From assembly GCF_900447535.1 (NCBI RefSeq), contig NZ_UFXX01000001.1:2170001-2234000 (forward strand): a stretch of DNA of 64,000 nt, read 5' to 3'. Shown here piece after piece: positions 1 to 7,478 of the stretch; position 1 is the stretch's first letter; the number at the start of each line of letters is the position of its first letter. The translations under genes were made by a program, and so were the position numbers. The stretch comes from Dermacoccus nishinomiyaensis (GTDB lineage: Bacteria; Actinomycetota; Actinomycetes; Actinomycetales; Dermatophilaceae). Below the pieces are notes generated by a model, which had not been told where the DNA came from, ran no database searches, and was given only the letters and a program-made list of their open reading frames with translations.

Positions 1-538
1 GCATCGGCCCCTCGGTCGGCAACCCCATGTTCTTGCCGTACTCGGTGACGGCGACCTCACCCGGCTTCGACGGCAGGCGCCCCGAGACGAGAGTGGCCTT
101 GCGTGCGAGCAGGGGCGAGGTGGCGTCGGTCAGCATGACGGTGCCCCACGTCGACGTGAACCCACCCGACGTCGTCTCCTGCGTGGCGGCGAACACGAAA
201 CCTTCCTGGTGGGCCTCGAGCGCGGCAACGCCCGCCTGATCGCTCACCTCAGCAGCCGTCGGAGGCTTCGATGTCGTGACGGCGCGTCCGGCTGCCGGCA
301 TCGGTACGCCCGGTTTCTCGGCGGACACCGTGACGAGGCCACCGAGCCCTTCCACGGCGCGGGCGCGTTCTTCGTCAGGGCTGATCTCGAACGTCGAGAT
401 GAAGGCGAGCATCGTCGCCAGGGCCATGACGGGCAGCAGGATGAGCAGCGCAGCGAGCGCCGAGCGGCCCTTGTAACGCATGATGTCGCGCCACGCGAGG
501 CGCAGCGGCAGCCGCCATCCGGCGAGGGGGGAGGCCAT
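1..538 (-). CDS. FtsX/MacB-type ABC transporter permease, N-terminal part
   Basis: The gene runs off the left edge; about 179 N-terminal residues are visible and no stop is reached. It begins MASPLAGWRLPLRLAWRD, an amphipathic start typical of MacB/FtsX permeases, followed by one hydrophobic segment at about residues 28-47 (LAALLILLPVMALATML) and then a long extracytoplasmic stretch with an ATQETTSGGFTSTWGTVMLT region. The ATG lies 1 nt after the stop of the small membrane gene, which itself overlaps the ATPase gene, so the three form one operon read leftwards. Export of a lipophilic or peptide substrate is inferred from the family only; the substrate is unknown. Confidence 0.8.
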   Translation of the reverse strand, partial: MASPLAGWRLPLRLAWRDIMRYKGRSALAALLILLPVMALATMLAFISTFEISPDEERARAVEGLGGLVTVSAEKPGVPMPAAGRAVTTSKPPTAAEVSDQAGVAALEAHQEGFVFAATQETTSGGFTSTWGTVMLTDATSPLLARKATLVSGRLPSKPGEVAVTEYGKNMGLPTEGPM

Positions 539-539
539 C

Positions 540-878
540 TCAACGACCCTCTGCGCGCGAGGCGTCCGACGCCGATGAGTTGCGCGACCCACGACTGGCA
601 GGTGCGGCCAGGTGCGAGATCGCCGGACGCGACGCGCGCGTCGCGCCGGCCGTCCGCACCGCCATGACGAGCGCAACGGCGATGATGCCGACGAGCAGGA
701 CGACGAGCGCCGGCGTCGACAGGAACACGCCCTCGAGCGCCGGCCCGTGCGTCGCATCGAGCCACGATTCGGCCGGTTTCGTCGTCACGTGCGACGGGGG
801 CGAGCCCTGCACCCACGTGTGCACGCTGACGACGGCGAGCTCCTGCACCCGGGACAGGTGGTCGGACGCGGTGATCAT
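540..878 (-). CDS. small single-span membrane protein between ATPase and permease genes
   Basis: This is a 112-residue protein with one clear membrane span at about residues 54-76 (STPALVVLLVGIIAVALVM), a basic segment just after it, and a Ser/Arg-rich tail. I recognise no family. Its ATG overlaps the ATPase stop as ATGA and its own stop is 1 nt before the permease start, so it is translationally coupled to both and probably belongs to the transporter or its assembly. That role is inferred from position alone. Confidence 0.65.
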   Translation of the reverse strand: MITASDHLSRVQELAVVSVHTWVQGSPPSHVTTKPAESWLDATHGPALEGVFLSTPALVVLLVGIIAVALVMAVRTAGATRASRPAISHLAAPASRGSRNSSASDASRAEGR

Positions 879-1645
879 GCCCGGCCCTCCGTCGTTGCTG
901 ATGTCACACTCGTCGCACCGTGCGAGCGGGTGACGGCGCTCGCCCCGAACGGCTCGGGTTCGTCGCCGACGATGCCGACGACGGCGCCGTCACGCAGGTT
1001 GACGATGCGGTCGGCCCACGACGCGTGCCGCGAGTCGTGCGTGACGAGCAGGACGGCGGCGCCCGCGTCGCAGCGCTGACGCAGCACCATGAGCACCTCC
1101 TCACCCGTGACTGAGTCGAGCGCGCCCGTCGGTTCGTCGGCGAGCACGACGCGGCGCTCGCCGACGAGGGAGCGCGCGATCGCGACGCGCTGCTGCTGGC
1201 CGCCCGACATCTCCTCGGGGTAGCGGTCGGCGAGGTCGGCCAGGCCGACGGCGTCGAGCGCCTCGAAGCCGGCCGCGCGGGCGGCGCGCAGGCCCATGCC
1301 GTCGAGTTCGAGGGGGAGCGAGGCGTTCTCGACCGCCGTCAGCGCCGGGACGAGGTTGAGGTCCTGGAAGACGAACCCGACGCTGCGTCGGCGCAGACTC
1401 GCCATCTCCTTCTGGCCGACGCCGACGATGCTCGCACCGCCGATGCGCACATCGCCGCTCGTCGGCGCGTCGAGGCCCCCGGCCATGTTGAGCAACGTCG
1501 ACTTGCCCGAACCGCTCGGGCCCATCACGGCCACGAGTTCGCCCGGGTACAGCGCGAGGCTGATGTCCTTCAACGCGTGCACGTCACCCGCGGGTGAGGG
1601 GTGCACCTTGCTCACGCCGTCGAGCTCGAGGGCTGGTTGCGTCAT
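875..1645 (-). CDS. ABC transporter ATP-binding protein, MacB/LolD type
   Basis: The 256-residue ATPase has Walker A GPSGSGKST at residues 42-50, a Q-loop in VFQDLNLVPALT, the signature [14 protein letters not shown] and Walker B VVLADEPTGALDS, then the H-loop LLVTHDSRHA. This spacing is typical of the ATPase partner of FtsX-fold permeases. The last ~30 residues are a Ser/Thr/Ala-rich extension. The start is ATG with AAGGG about 9 nt upstream. It is the first gene of the leftward operon; the palindromes at 1726-1770 are likely its operator. Confidence 0.9.
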   Translation of the reverse strand: MTQPALELDGVSKVHPSPAGDVHALKDISLALYPGELVAVMGPSGSGKSTLLNMAGGLDAPTSGDVRIGGASIVGVGQKEMASLRRRSVGFVFQDLNLVPALTAVENASLPLELDGMGLRAARAAGFEALDAVGLADLADRYPEEMSGGQQQRVAIARSLVGERRVVLADEPTGALDSVTGEEVLMVLRQRCDAGAAVLLVTHDSRHASWADRIVNLRDGAVVGIVGDEPEPFGASAVTRSHGATSVTSATTEGRA

Positions 1646-1725
1646 CGTTCATTTCCCTTCGTGAGGCCTGACGTGCGCCGCCGACGATGTGTCGACGGCG
1701 CACGTCACGCTCCCGTTCCCTTACC

Positions 1726-1770
1726 GCATACGCAGTATGCATACCCGGTATTCACATGTATACCGGGTAT
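1726..1770. promoter_or_regulatory. two adjacent palindromes, likely operator of the ABC exporter operon
   Basis: Positions 1726-1740 read GCATAC-GCA-GTATGC (6-bp arms, 3-nt centre). Directly after, ATACCCGGTAT (1741-1751) and ATACCGGGTAT (1760-1770) are perfect 11-bp inverted arms around an 8-nt spacer. They lie 80-125 bp upstream of the ATPase start, where a dimeric repressor would bind. PadR or TetR regulators often accompany such exporters, but no regulator gene is adjacent here. Confidence 0.6.
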
Positions 1771-1880
1771 GTGGGTGCTGTGGGGGAATGACGCGCCGGT
1801 GGGTGTGTCGGGCGTGTCGGGTGAGGCGCGCCGCGCGGCATGTGCCGGGGGTGTCGTAGCACGTCGAGGCTTGGGGCCGG

Positions 1881-1899
1881 CGGGCGACGGGGCGTCGGG
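1881..1899 (+). repeat. 19-bp direct repeat, left copy flanking a small island
   Basis: The sequence CGGGCGACGGGGCGTCGGG recurs at 3643-3661 with a single C/T difference. The two copies bracket four small genes of unknown function, so they may be attachment or insertion scars. No integrase lies between them. Confidence 0.45.
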
Positions 1900-1906
1900 G
1901 TGCGCC

Positions 1907-2110
1907 ATGACCGTGCCGCAGATGGTGCGAAACCACGCGCAGCGCGCCGAACGTCGCGCGCGTTTCGAGGCGGAAGCCCAGCTCGCTGAGCGTCTGAGCA
2001 AGGCCCGTACACCCCGCCAGAAGCGACGCGAGCTCGCCCGCGTGAATGGCGAGGCGAAGCGCGCACGCAGCGGCGATCAAGAAGGCGGCACAGTGGGCCG
2101 GCGTGAGTGA
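1907..2110 (+). CDS. small basic hypothetical protein
   Basis: A 67-residue, strongly charged, helix-prone protein (MTVPQMVRNHAQRAERRARF...). It starts 8 nt inside the left 19-bp repeat boundary and its 3' end overlaps the next ORF by 65 nt in another frame. It resembles small plasmid- or phage-borne proteins in composition only, and I recognise no family. It could also be the N-terminal part of one gene split by a frameshift from the following ORF. Confidence 0.35.
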   Translation: MTVPQMVRNHAQRAERRARFEAEAQLAERLSKARTPRQKRRELARVNGEAKRARSGDQEGGTVGRRE

Positions 2111-2525
2111 TCGTCAGGCGCAGCGATGGGCCAAGACTGCCGATCGCGACGGCAACCCTATGCCGCTCGCGAAAGCCTCACCGGTCGTAGAGAAGCGCCG
2201 CACCGCCGTGCAGCGTGGCATGGGAGGTGCGCGGAAAGTCCAGGCGGACCGCATGGCAGCGATGCGCCATTTCACCATCCCAGGCACGGTGAAGGTCGAG
2301 ATCGACACGGGCGGTAAAGCATCGTCGATCGAAGACCGTACGCACATCACGACGACCGTCCCTCTCGACGCGTCTGAGATGGAGACCGTGGCCGCGTGCA
2401 TCGAAGCGCAGGAGTACGAGGAAGCCGCAGCGACCTTCAACGCCGCGCTGATCGATGCGTGGATGGGCGGCACGAGACCGGTGAACATGAAGATCTTGCA
2501 CTGGACCCCGGTTGAGCCGGAGTGA
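2046..2525 (+). CDS. hypothetical protein with putative N-terminal helix-turn-helix
   Basis: A 159-residue protein. Residues about 10-30 (AAIKKAAQWAGVSDRQAQRW) look like a recognition-helix segment, then comes a basic linker and a C-terminal part containing THITTTVPLDASEMETVAAC and an acidic helix. No family is recognised. It ends 4 nt before a strong bidirectional hairpin. The start is uncertain because it overlaps the preceding ORF. Confidence 0.5.
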   Translation: MARRSAHAAAIKKAAQWAGVSDRQAQRWAKTADRDGNPMPLAKASPVVEKRRTAVQRGMGGARKVQADRMAAMRHFTIPGTVKVEIDTGGKASSIEDRTHITTTVPLDASEMETVAACIEAQEYEEAAATFNAALIDAWMGGTRPVNMKILHWTPVEPE

Positions 2526-2528
2526 GAA

Positions 2529-2575
2529 AACAGTGGAGGGGTAAGGCAGAAAACCTGCCTTACCCCTCCACTGTT
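2529..2575. terminator. bidirectional terminator, perfect 21-bp stem
   Basis: Arms at 2529-2549 and 2555-2575 are fully complementary around the loop AAAAC. It ends AACAG...CTGTT with short A/T flanks and lies between the convergent genes ending at 2525 and 2579. Confidence 0.85.
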
Positions 2576-2578
2576 ACG

Positions 2579-3121
2579 TCAGACCTCTAATTGGGTGAGA
2601 TCATCGATCGGCAGGCGAATGAGGCTCAGAACTTCGGCTGAATACCCAGATTGTTTCATCGGGTCATCTTCAATCCAGGCGGTCGCTTCTTCTGATGTTG
2701 CATGGGCTGAAGCAATCGCTGGCGATTCGTTCAGGTCTCCAGCAGCCCAAATGTACAGATTATTCTCAATCCGAGCTGCACCGGCTAGGTCCAAGTCTTC
2801 CCATGAGACTCTTGTCCTAAGATTTTTGTTGCTATCAAGGATCTTCAGAAGCTCGTCTTCCGACGTGAGTGCGACCTTGGCTAAGCCGTCTACGAAGACT
2901 GCGATCATGCCTACATCGTGCGCTTCAGTTGAGCAACCTTCGTGTAGGACCGCGCGTAGTAGGTCTTGTTTTTCCAAACGATCGTACCGAGCGTGGAACC
3001 AATAAACGTGGTGTTCGTGGTTCCCTTGCAGGTCTTCACCACGTTCTTCTGCTCGAGCTTTGCGATATTGCGACCACCTGACATCGTTGTGCCGCCGGGC
3101 TTCTTCCGCCACGCATACCAC
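2579..3121 (-). CDS. hypothetical protein of the low-GC island
   Basis: A 180-residue soluble protein rich in Asp/Glu and His, beginning at a GTG (an in-frame TGA lies six codons upstream, so no longer start exists). It has a segment SEDELLKILDSNKNLRTRVSW and ends in IRLPIDDLTQLEV. Base composition is clearly less GC-rich than neighbouring genes and rare A/T-ending codons are common, pointing to acquisition by transfer. I recognise no domain. Confidence 0.6.
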   Translation of the reverse strand: MVCVAEEARRHNDVRWSQYRKARAEERGEDLQGNHEHHVYWFHARYDRLEKQDLLRAVLHEGCSTEAHDVGMIAVFVDGLAKVALTSEDELLKILDSNKNLRTRVSWEDLDLAGAARIENNLYIWAAGDLNESPAIASAHATSEEATAWIEDDPMKQSGYSAEVLSLIRLPIDDLTQLEV

Positions 3122-3200
3122 TTGTAGTGAATCTCTTCAGCGTGAGTGATAGATGTTACGGGCGTGGTGCATGTCGTGATAGGCTTATTACCGCAGCCTT

Positions 3201-3482
3201 TTAGTCATATTCCTTCCGCAGGTAAACTGCACCGGGGTTTAGCGTGCAAGGCCCATAGTTGGGTGTTGTAAAACGTACCGATGCGCCCTTTCCACATTGG
3301 TAGTCATTGAGCTTTTTGATTGCTTCTTCCTGACTGCTCGCCTGGATGAAGGGCGTTGCCTTCGCCTCGCCACCCTTGAGGAACTGGTCAAGGCACTCTG
3401 CGTCGCTAGAGCGGTCGGTTGAGCTCTGAGCTGCGGGCACGGGCTTCTCAGCCGCCAGGGCTGTCGGCGTCACAAGAGACAC
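3201..3482 (-). CDS. small secreted protein; signal peptide apparently frameshifted
   Basis: The readable frame from GTG 3482 gives 93 residues: a short hydrophobic start ending in TALAAEK (a signal-peptidase-like site) and a mature part with two cysteine-containing strands (DAECLDQFL, NDYQCGKGA, YGPCTLNPG). An ATG at 3520 opens a better signal peptide, MRIAATSL, but in another frame; one missing base would join it to ALVFGVSLVTPTALA. So the gene is probably disabled or miscalled by a 1-nt deletion within the signal peptide. Composition is island-like. Function unknown. Confidence 0.5.
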   Translation of the reverse strand: MSLVTPTALAAEKPVPAAQSSTDRSSDAECLDQFLKGGEAKATPFIQASSQEEAIKKLNDYQCGKGASVRFTTPNYGPCTLNPGAVYLRKEYD

Positions 3483-3842
3483 GCCGAAGACGAGGGCAGG
3501 CTTGTTGCTGCGATGCGCATACGTGTTGACATGACAACCGCTCTCACTAGGTCAATTCTTCGGGCTTTCGCAGCATACCTAGGTCAGGGGCTGGGGAAGG
3601 GGGAAACGCGGCGGGGAGATTTGAAGGGGGGCCTTGAATCGACGGGTGACGGGGCGTCGGGTGTGGAGGTCAGCGAGGGGAGGAGGAAGGCGTCGACGCA
3701 TGCCCCACGGGGTTCCGCATGCTCAGGTCAGGGCTGAAACCCTGTCATGCGGGATCGCAGCTCCCAGAGGTGCGCCGGGCCGGCGCACCCCGCACCCGGC
3801 CGCCCAGTCACTCCGCTTACCCCGTTGCAGAGCGTGCCGCGC
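3483..3842. other. intergenic region with right island repeat and hairpins
   Basis: There is no convincing gene. It holds the N-terminal coding remnant described for the previous gene (to 3520), the right 19-bp direct repeat (3643-3661), an imperfect hairpin (CCGCATG 3715-3721 with CATGCGG 3746-3752) and a 9-bp GC-only hairpin (3769-3777 with 3781-3789) that may end transcription of the oxidoreductase gene from the right. Confidence 0.5.
3643..3661 (+). repeat. 19-bp direct repeat, right copy flanking a small island
   Basis: CGGGTGACGGGGCGTCGGG, 18 of 19 bases identical to 1881-1899. See the left copy. Confidence 0.45.
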
Positions 3843-4814
3843 TCAGAGCGTGAGCAGCACCTTGCCGATGTGCCCCGACGCGGCGAGTTCGCGGTGCGCG
3901 TCCGCTGCCTGCGCGAGCGGGTAGGTGGCGTGGACGATAGGCCGCACGGCGCCCGATTCGACGAGCGGCCACACCGTGTCGCGCACCTCGCGCACGATCG
4001 CGGCCTTCTCCGCGAGCGGACGCGAACGCAGCGACGTCGCCGTCACCTGGGCGCGCTTGGCGAGCAGTTTCGCGAGGTCGAGCTCGGCCTTGGCCCCGCC
4101 CTGCATGCCGATGATGACGAGCCGGCCGTTGGGCGCGAGAGCGTCGATGTTGCGGCTCAGGTACTTGGCGCCCACGACATCGAGGATGACGTTGGCGCCA
4201 CCCTCTGCCGCGACGGCGTCGACGAAGTCCTCCTCGCGGTAGTTGATGAGGATCTGTGCGCCGAGCGCCTTGCATGCGGCGAGCTTTTCGGCCGAACCGG
4301 CGGTGACGGCGACGCGCGCGCCGAGCGCCGTCGCCAACTGGATCGCCATCGTGCCGATGCCGCTGCTGCCGCCGTGCACGAGCAGCAGTTCACCGGGCTG
4401 CAGGTCAGCGGTGAAGACGACGTTCGACCACACCGTCGCGGCCACCTCCGGCAACGCGGCGGCCGTCATGAGATCGACGCCGCGCGGCACGGGCAGCACC
4501 TGGCCGACGCGGACGTTGACGTACTCGGCGTAGCCGCCGCCCGCAAGCAGCGCGCACACCTCGTCACCGACGCGCCAGCCGACGACGTCGGGCCCGAGCG
4601 CGTCGATCGTGCCGGAGACTTCGAGGCCGAGGACGTCGGATTCTCCGGCAGGCGGCGGATAGTGCCCCTGACGCTGCAGCAGGTCCGCCCGATTGACACC
4701 CGCAGCGGCGACCTTGATGCGTATCGAGTCGCCCTCGGGCGCGGGCAGATCGGGCACCTCGGCAAGGGTCATGACGTTCTCGTCACCGAATTCGGACAGC
4801 ATGATCGCCTTCAT
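3843..4814 (-). CDS. NAD(P)H:quinone oxidoreductase, PIG3/QOR type (MDR family)
   Basis: A 323-residue zinc-independent medium-chain reductase. The GroES-like N-terminal half holds VAAAGVNRADLLQRQGHYP, diagnostic of the PIG3/quinone-reductase subgroup. The Rossmann half has the nucleotide loop VHGGSSGIGTMAIQLA, and there are no Cys/His catalytic-zinc ligands. The likely reaction is reduction of quinones with NADPH in the cytosol. It starts 9 nt after the MobA-like gene ends, so the two are co-transcribed, although no functional link is obvious. Confidence 0.85.
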   Translation of the reverse strand: MKAIMLSEFGDENVMTLAEVPDLPAPEGDSIRIKVAAAGVNRADLLQRQGHYPPPAGESDVLGLEVSGTIDALGPDVVGWRVGDEVCALLAGGGYAEYVNVRVGQVLPVPRGVDLMTAAALPEVAATVWSNVVFTADLQPGELLLVHGGSSGIGTMAIQLATALGARVAVTAGSAEKLAACKALGAQILINYREEDFVDAVAAEGGANVILDVVGAKYLSRNIDALAPNGRLVIIGMQGGAKAELDLAKLLAKRAQVTATSLRSRPLAEKAAIVREVRDTVWPLVESGAVRPIVHATYPLAQAADAHRELAASGHIGKVLLTL

Positions 4815-4823
4815 TCCTCGACC

Positions 4824-5552
4824 CTACGACGCGCCCCGCGCACGATGAAACGCCAGATCGTCGACGGTGTCGACGTCGCGGGCGTCGCCCGGGTCGACGG
4901 GGGTCTCAGCGAGAGCGAGGGATGCAAGCAACGCACGCATCGACGCGCTGGCAGGGTTCCCGATCGCCTCGCAGGCCGCGGCCAGGGCATCGGCGCGATA
5001 CACCGCGAGAAGCGGCTGACGACGGCCATCGACGACGGCGACCGCTCCGTCGAGGCAGGACGTGCTGGTCGCCCGCATCGTCAACGCCGCGTCGAGGAGG
5101 CCGGGGAGGGCATGGCCGCCCCGGGGCGTGTCGCCGGCGACGAGGGCTATCCACTCGCCGGTGCTGACGTCGAGCGCCCGCGCCAGGGCAGCGACCGGGC
5201 CGCCCAGGGGCGGATCCTCCTGCACCCAGGTGACCTGCTCGCGACGGATCGCGCGCGGCGGACCGACGACGATGACGGGCCATGATGTCGGGAGCGAGGC
5301 CAGCGTCGAATCGAGCACGCTGCGGGCGCCGAGCGATACGTCCAGCTTGTCGTCCTGAGCGCCGCCGAAGCGCCGCGACGTGCCGCCGGCGAGCACGACG
5401 GCCGTGACGGACAGGTTCAGATCGGGCCGTTCGTCGCCTGCGCTGCCCCTGCCCGCCCGCCGGCCTGCCGGTTCTGCGGCGGCGCCACTCAGCCACGAAT
5501 CGGTGCCGTTGGGTCGGGAGGCGTGCTCGTCGAAAGGCTCGTGCGAGGTCAT
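4824..5552 (-). CDS. MobA-like nucleotidyltransferase (molybdenum cofactor guanylyltransferase family)
   Basis: The core has the nucleotidyltransferase motif VVLAGGTSRRFGG with a downstream DKLD (Lys for nucleotide phosphate) and an acidic metal site in VAGDTPRGG, as in MobA proteins that attach GMP to molybdopterin. About 45 low-complexity residues precede the core. ATG 5552 is preferred, but an in-frame GTG at 5594 is possible. No other molybdenum cofactor genes lie in the window, so a role with another nucleotide-sugar-like substrate remains possible. Confidence 0.7.
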   Translation of the reverse strand: MTSHEPFDEHASRPNGTDSWLSGAAAEPAGRRAGRGSAGDERPDLNLSVTAVVLAGGTSRRFGGAQDDKLDVSLGARSVLDSTLASLPTSWPVIVVGPPRAIRREQVTWVQEDPPLGGPVAALARALDVSTGEWIALVAGDTPRGGHALPGLLDAALTMRATSTSCLDGAVAVVDGRRQPLLAVYRADALAAACEAIGNPASASMRALLASLALAETPVDPGDARDVDTVDDLAFHRARGAS

Positions 5553-5645
5553 GGGTCCATCGTCGTGGACGCGAGCGGGCGGTGGGTGCGACACGACGTC
5601 ATCGCGCCGTCGCAGGTGGGTGATCCCGGCGAGGTGGCGTTCAGG

Positions 5646-6209
5646 TCAGCTGCGCGGCAGGCGACGCGCGCTGTCGACGAGCTGGCGGGCGCTCGCGTCG
5701 AAACCGTCGTAACTGCGAGCTGAGCGGGCCGTCATCGTCATGCCGATCATCGAGCTCGTGAGCAGGCTCGCGTACTCGCGCGCTGCGGCAGTGGTGACGC
5801 TGCAGTCGGTCAGGGCCTTCGCGAGGCCACCCTTGAACGCGTCGAACGCTGCACGGCAGTGTTCGAGCTGCGTCGGGTTCTCGGCAGCTACGGTGACCGC
5901 GCCGACGGCCGAGCCGGCCTCGAACTTCGTCTCGTCGAGGTAGGTCCGCAGGCGGCCGAGCAGTTCGCTGACGACTTGTTCAGGCGAACGACGTTCGACC
6001 GACGCCACGACGTCGAGCCACTGCTGGGCGTTGAGGTCGATGGCGGCGAGAACGAGTTCCTGCTTGCCGCCGGGGAAGTGGTGATAGATCGAGCCGCGCG
6101 GTGTCTGCGTCGCCTGCGTCACCTCTGCGAACGAGGTGGCCTGCAGGCCACGGCGGGCGAGCAGGTCGAGGGCACCGGAGATCATACGATCTCTGACGGG
6201 CGACGGCAT
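5646..6209 (-). CDS. TetR/AcrR family transcriptional regulator
   Basis: A 187-residue repressor. The N-terminal helix-turn-helix reads ISGALDLLARRGLQATSFAEV with recognition helix TQTPRGSIYHHFPGGKQEL, followed by an all-helical ligand-binding domain resembling the LmrA/YxaF-like C-terminal type. ATG 6209 is chosen because AAGGAG sits 5 nt upstream; a longer frame opens 63 nt further upstream without such a site. It probably controls itself or the neighbouring quinone reductase operon; its inducer is unknown. Confidence 0.85.
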   Translation of the reverse strand: MPSPVRDRMISGALDLLARRGLQATSFAEVTQATQTPRGSIYHHFPGGKQELVLAAIDLNAQQWLDVVASVERRSPEQVVSELLGRLRTYLDETKFEAGSAVGAVTVAAENPTQLEHCRAAFDAFKGGLAKALTDCSVTTAAAREYASLLTSSMIGMTMTARSARSYDGFDASARQLVDSARRLPRS

Positions 6210-6283
6210 CGGAGCTCCTTCAGGCAGGTTCAGGGTTTGCAGAAAACCCATGTTGCACAGGAGGGAACCCACGTTCGCTCCTT

Positions 6284-6309
6284 GAACACTTTATACACCG
6301 TCTGTGCTC
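6284..6309 (-). promoter_or_regulatory. candidate promoter and operator of the TetR gene
   Basis: On the minus strand TATAAA (6295-6290) is a good -10 box. It lies inside an imperfect palindrome GAACAC...GTGCTC (6284-6289 and 6304-6309), where TetR could block transcription of its own gene. The leader to the start is about 75 nt. Confidence 0.4.
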
Positions 6310-6752
6310 TTTTTGTTCTGCGGGGGTGCTTCGCCTGGGGCCGACGGTCGATAACTAGGACGATGCACGCGGGCGAGGGTGAAGAGCCCACGCGTTCGTG
6401 TAAAGAACTGTGCCCGTTCGGTGGGAGTTTGTGCTCCCCCACAGGGGTGGGTTGCGTGCTGCCTGGTTGTTCAGCGCTGCCATCGTAGCTGGACACGTGA
6501 CCAAGTGTGGTGGAGTTGCTACAGCCGCGAGAATATTGCGTCACAACTCCGGTCGATGACGCTGGCGGTGCGTCGTCTTGAGTACGGCAGGTGGTGGGTC
6601 GCAGGTGCGGCCGGTGTGGCGTCAGCGACGCGTCGAGGGTGGGTCAAGTGCGTGTCACGTGTGCGTCATGTGGCGGTGGGACTCCGTCGGCGGGGCGGGA
6701 GCTCGCTTCGCTCGCTGCCGCCTGCCTCCTCCCAAATCCCCCGTGCTCATTC
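6310..6752. other. non-coding region
   Basis: There is no ORF with family resemblance, start context or coding-like codon use on either strand, and no clear repeat. This is between the TetR promoter and the tRNA-Ser terminator hairpin. Confidence 0.4.
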
Positions 6753-6819
6753 AGAGATGCGGAAGACCCCCTCCGGGGCGACTTCGTCGCTGATCCCGGA
6801 GGGGGTCTTCCGCATCTCT
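6753..6819. terminator. 25-bp perfect hairpin abutting tRNA-Ser 3' end
   Basis: Arms 6753-6777 and 6795-6819 are perfectly complementary. The loop contains a second small hairpin (GCGAC TTC GTCGC). The last base of the right arm is the terminal A of the encoded CCA end of the tRNA. It probably terminates the tRNA transcript although no U-tract follows; the length is unusual. Confidence 0.7.
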
Positions 6820-6908
6820 GGCGGTGGCGGTGGGATTTGAACCCACGGTGGAGTTACCCCCACACACGCTTTCGAGGCGTGCTCCTTAGGCCGCTCGGAC
6901 ACGCCACC
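6819..6908 (-). tRNA. serU: tRNA-Ser (anticodon CGA)
   Basis: A cloverleaf can be folded: acceptor GGTGGCG/CGCCACC, anticodon stem CACGC/GCGTG with loop CTCGAAA (CGA, reads UCG), long variable arm, T-arm GTGGG-TTCAAAT-CCCAC, discriminator G, and an encoded CCA. The 90-nt length including CCA and the long variable arm fit class II tRNA-Ser. Confidence 0.95.
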
Positions 6909-6915
6909 GGTAAGA

Positions 6916-6943
6916 ACATTACAACAGCGATGCGTCGGAGCAA
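6916..6943 (-). promoter_or_regulatory. promoter of tRNA-Ser(CGA)
   Basis: TTGCTC (-35, 6943-6938) and TAATGT (-10, 6921-6916) are 16 nt apart. The first base of the mature tRNA comes 7 nt after the -10 box, so the primary transcript may start at or next to the mature 5' end. Confidence 0.6.
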
Positions 6944-6962
6944 AAACGAGATGAACGAACCG

Positions 6963-7478
6963 TCACTTGCACACCGGCGACGGCGACGGCGACGCAGGCG
7001 CCGCAGCGATCGTCGGGAACGACGAACCGACGACGACATCCACACTGTTGCCGTCACGCCCGTCCTGCACGAGCTTCGCGCCCGGCACCAACGTCGCGAC
7101 ATACCGCTTCGCCAGCGCCGCGCCGTCAGGGCCGAAACGCACCTCGCCGACACCGTCCTCGCTGTGCTGATACGGGTCGTTGCCGACGACACCCATCCTG
7201 AACCCGTGCGTGCGCAACGCCTCCGCAGCCGTTCCGGCCGCACCCTTCGATCCGCTGGCGTTGTAGACGTTGAGCGTGAAAGACGCGATCTCCGGCGGCG
7301 CCGAACTCACCGTCCCGTTCGGGCACGGGCCGTTCTGCTTGCTCGGCGACGAGATGAACGTCGCCGCGAACACGATCGCGCCGAGCACGAGCAGCGCGCA
7401 GAAGACGAGGATGGCGATGGAACGGCGCTCGCGACGCTTGCGCGCCCGAGCGAGACCGTTGTCGCGGACATAACTCAT
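6963..7478 (-). CDS. membrane-anchored LytR C-terminal domain protein
   Basis: A 171-residue protein: a basic cytoplasmic N-terminus, one membrane span at about residues 21-43 (SIAILVFCALLVLGAIVFAA), then an extracellular LytR_C domain starting FTLNVYNASGSKGAAGTAAE and ending near VDVVVGSSF, with a Pro/Ser tail. It lacks the LCP phosphotransferase domain. LytR_C modules bind or sense cell-wall polymers; the exact role is unknown. The start overlaps the stop of the upstream small gene (ATGA). Confidence 0.8.
   Translation of the reverse strand: MSYVRDNGLARARKRRERRSIAILVFCALLVLGAIVFAATFISSPSKQNGPCPNGTVSSAPPEIASFTLNVYNASGSKGAAGTAAEALRTHGFRMGVVGNDPYQHSEDGVGEVRFGPDGAALAKRYVATLVPGAKLVQDGRDGNSVDVVVGSSFPTIAAAPASPSPSPVCK

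Noticed and set aside
4814-4824. Molybdenum cofactor operon
   Set aside because: Only a MobA-like gene is present; no moa, moe or molybdoenzyme genes occur in the window.
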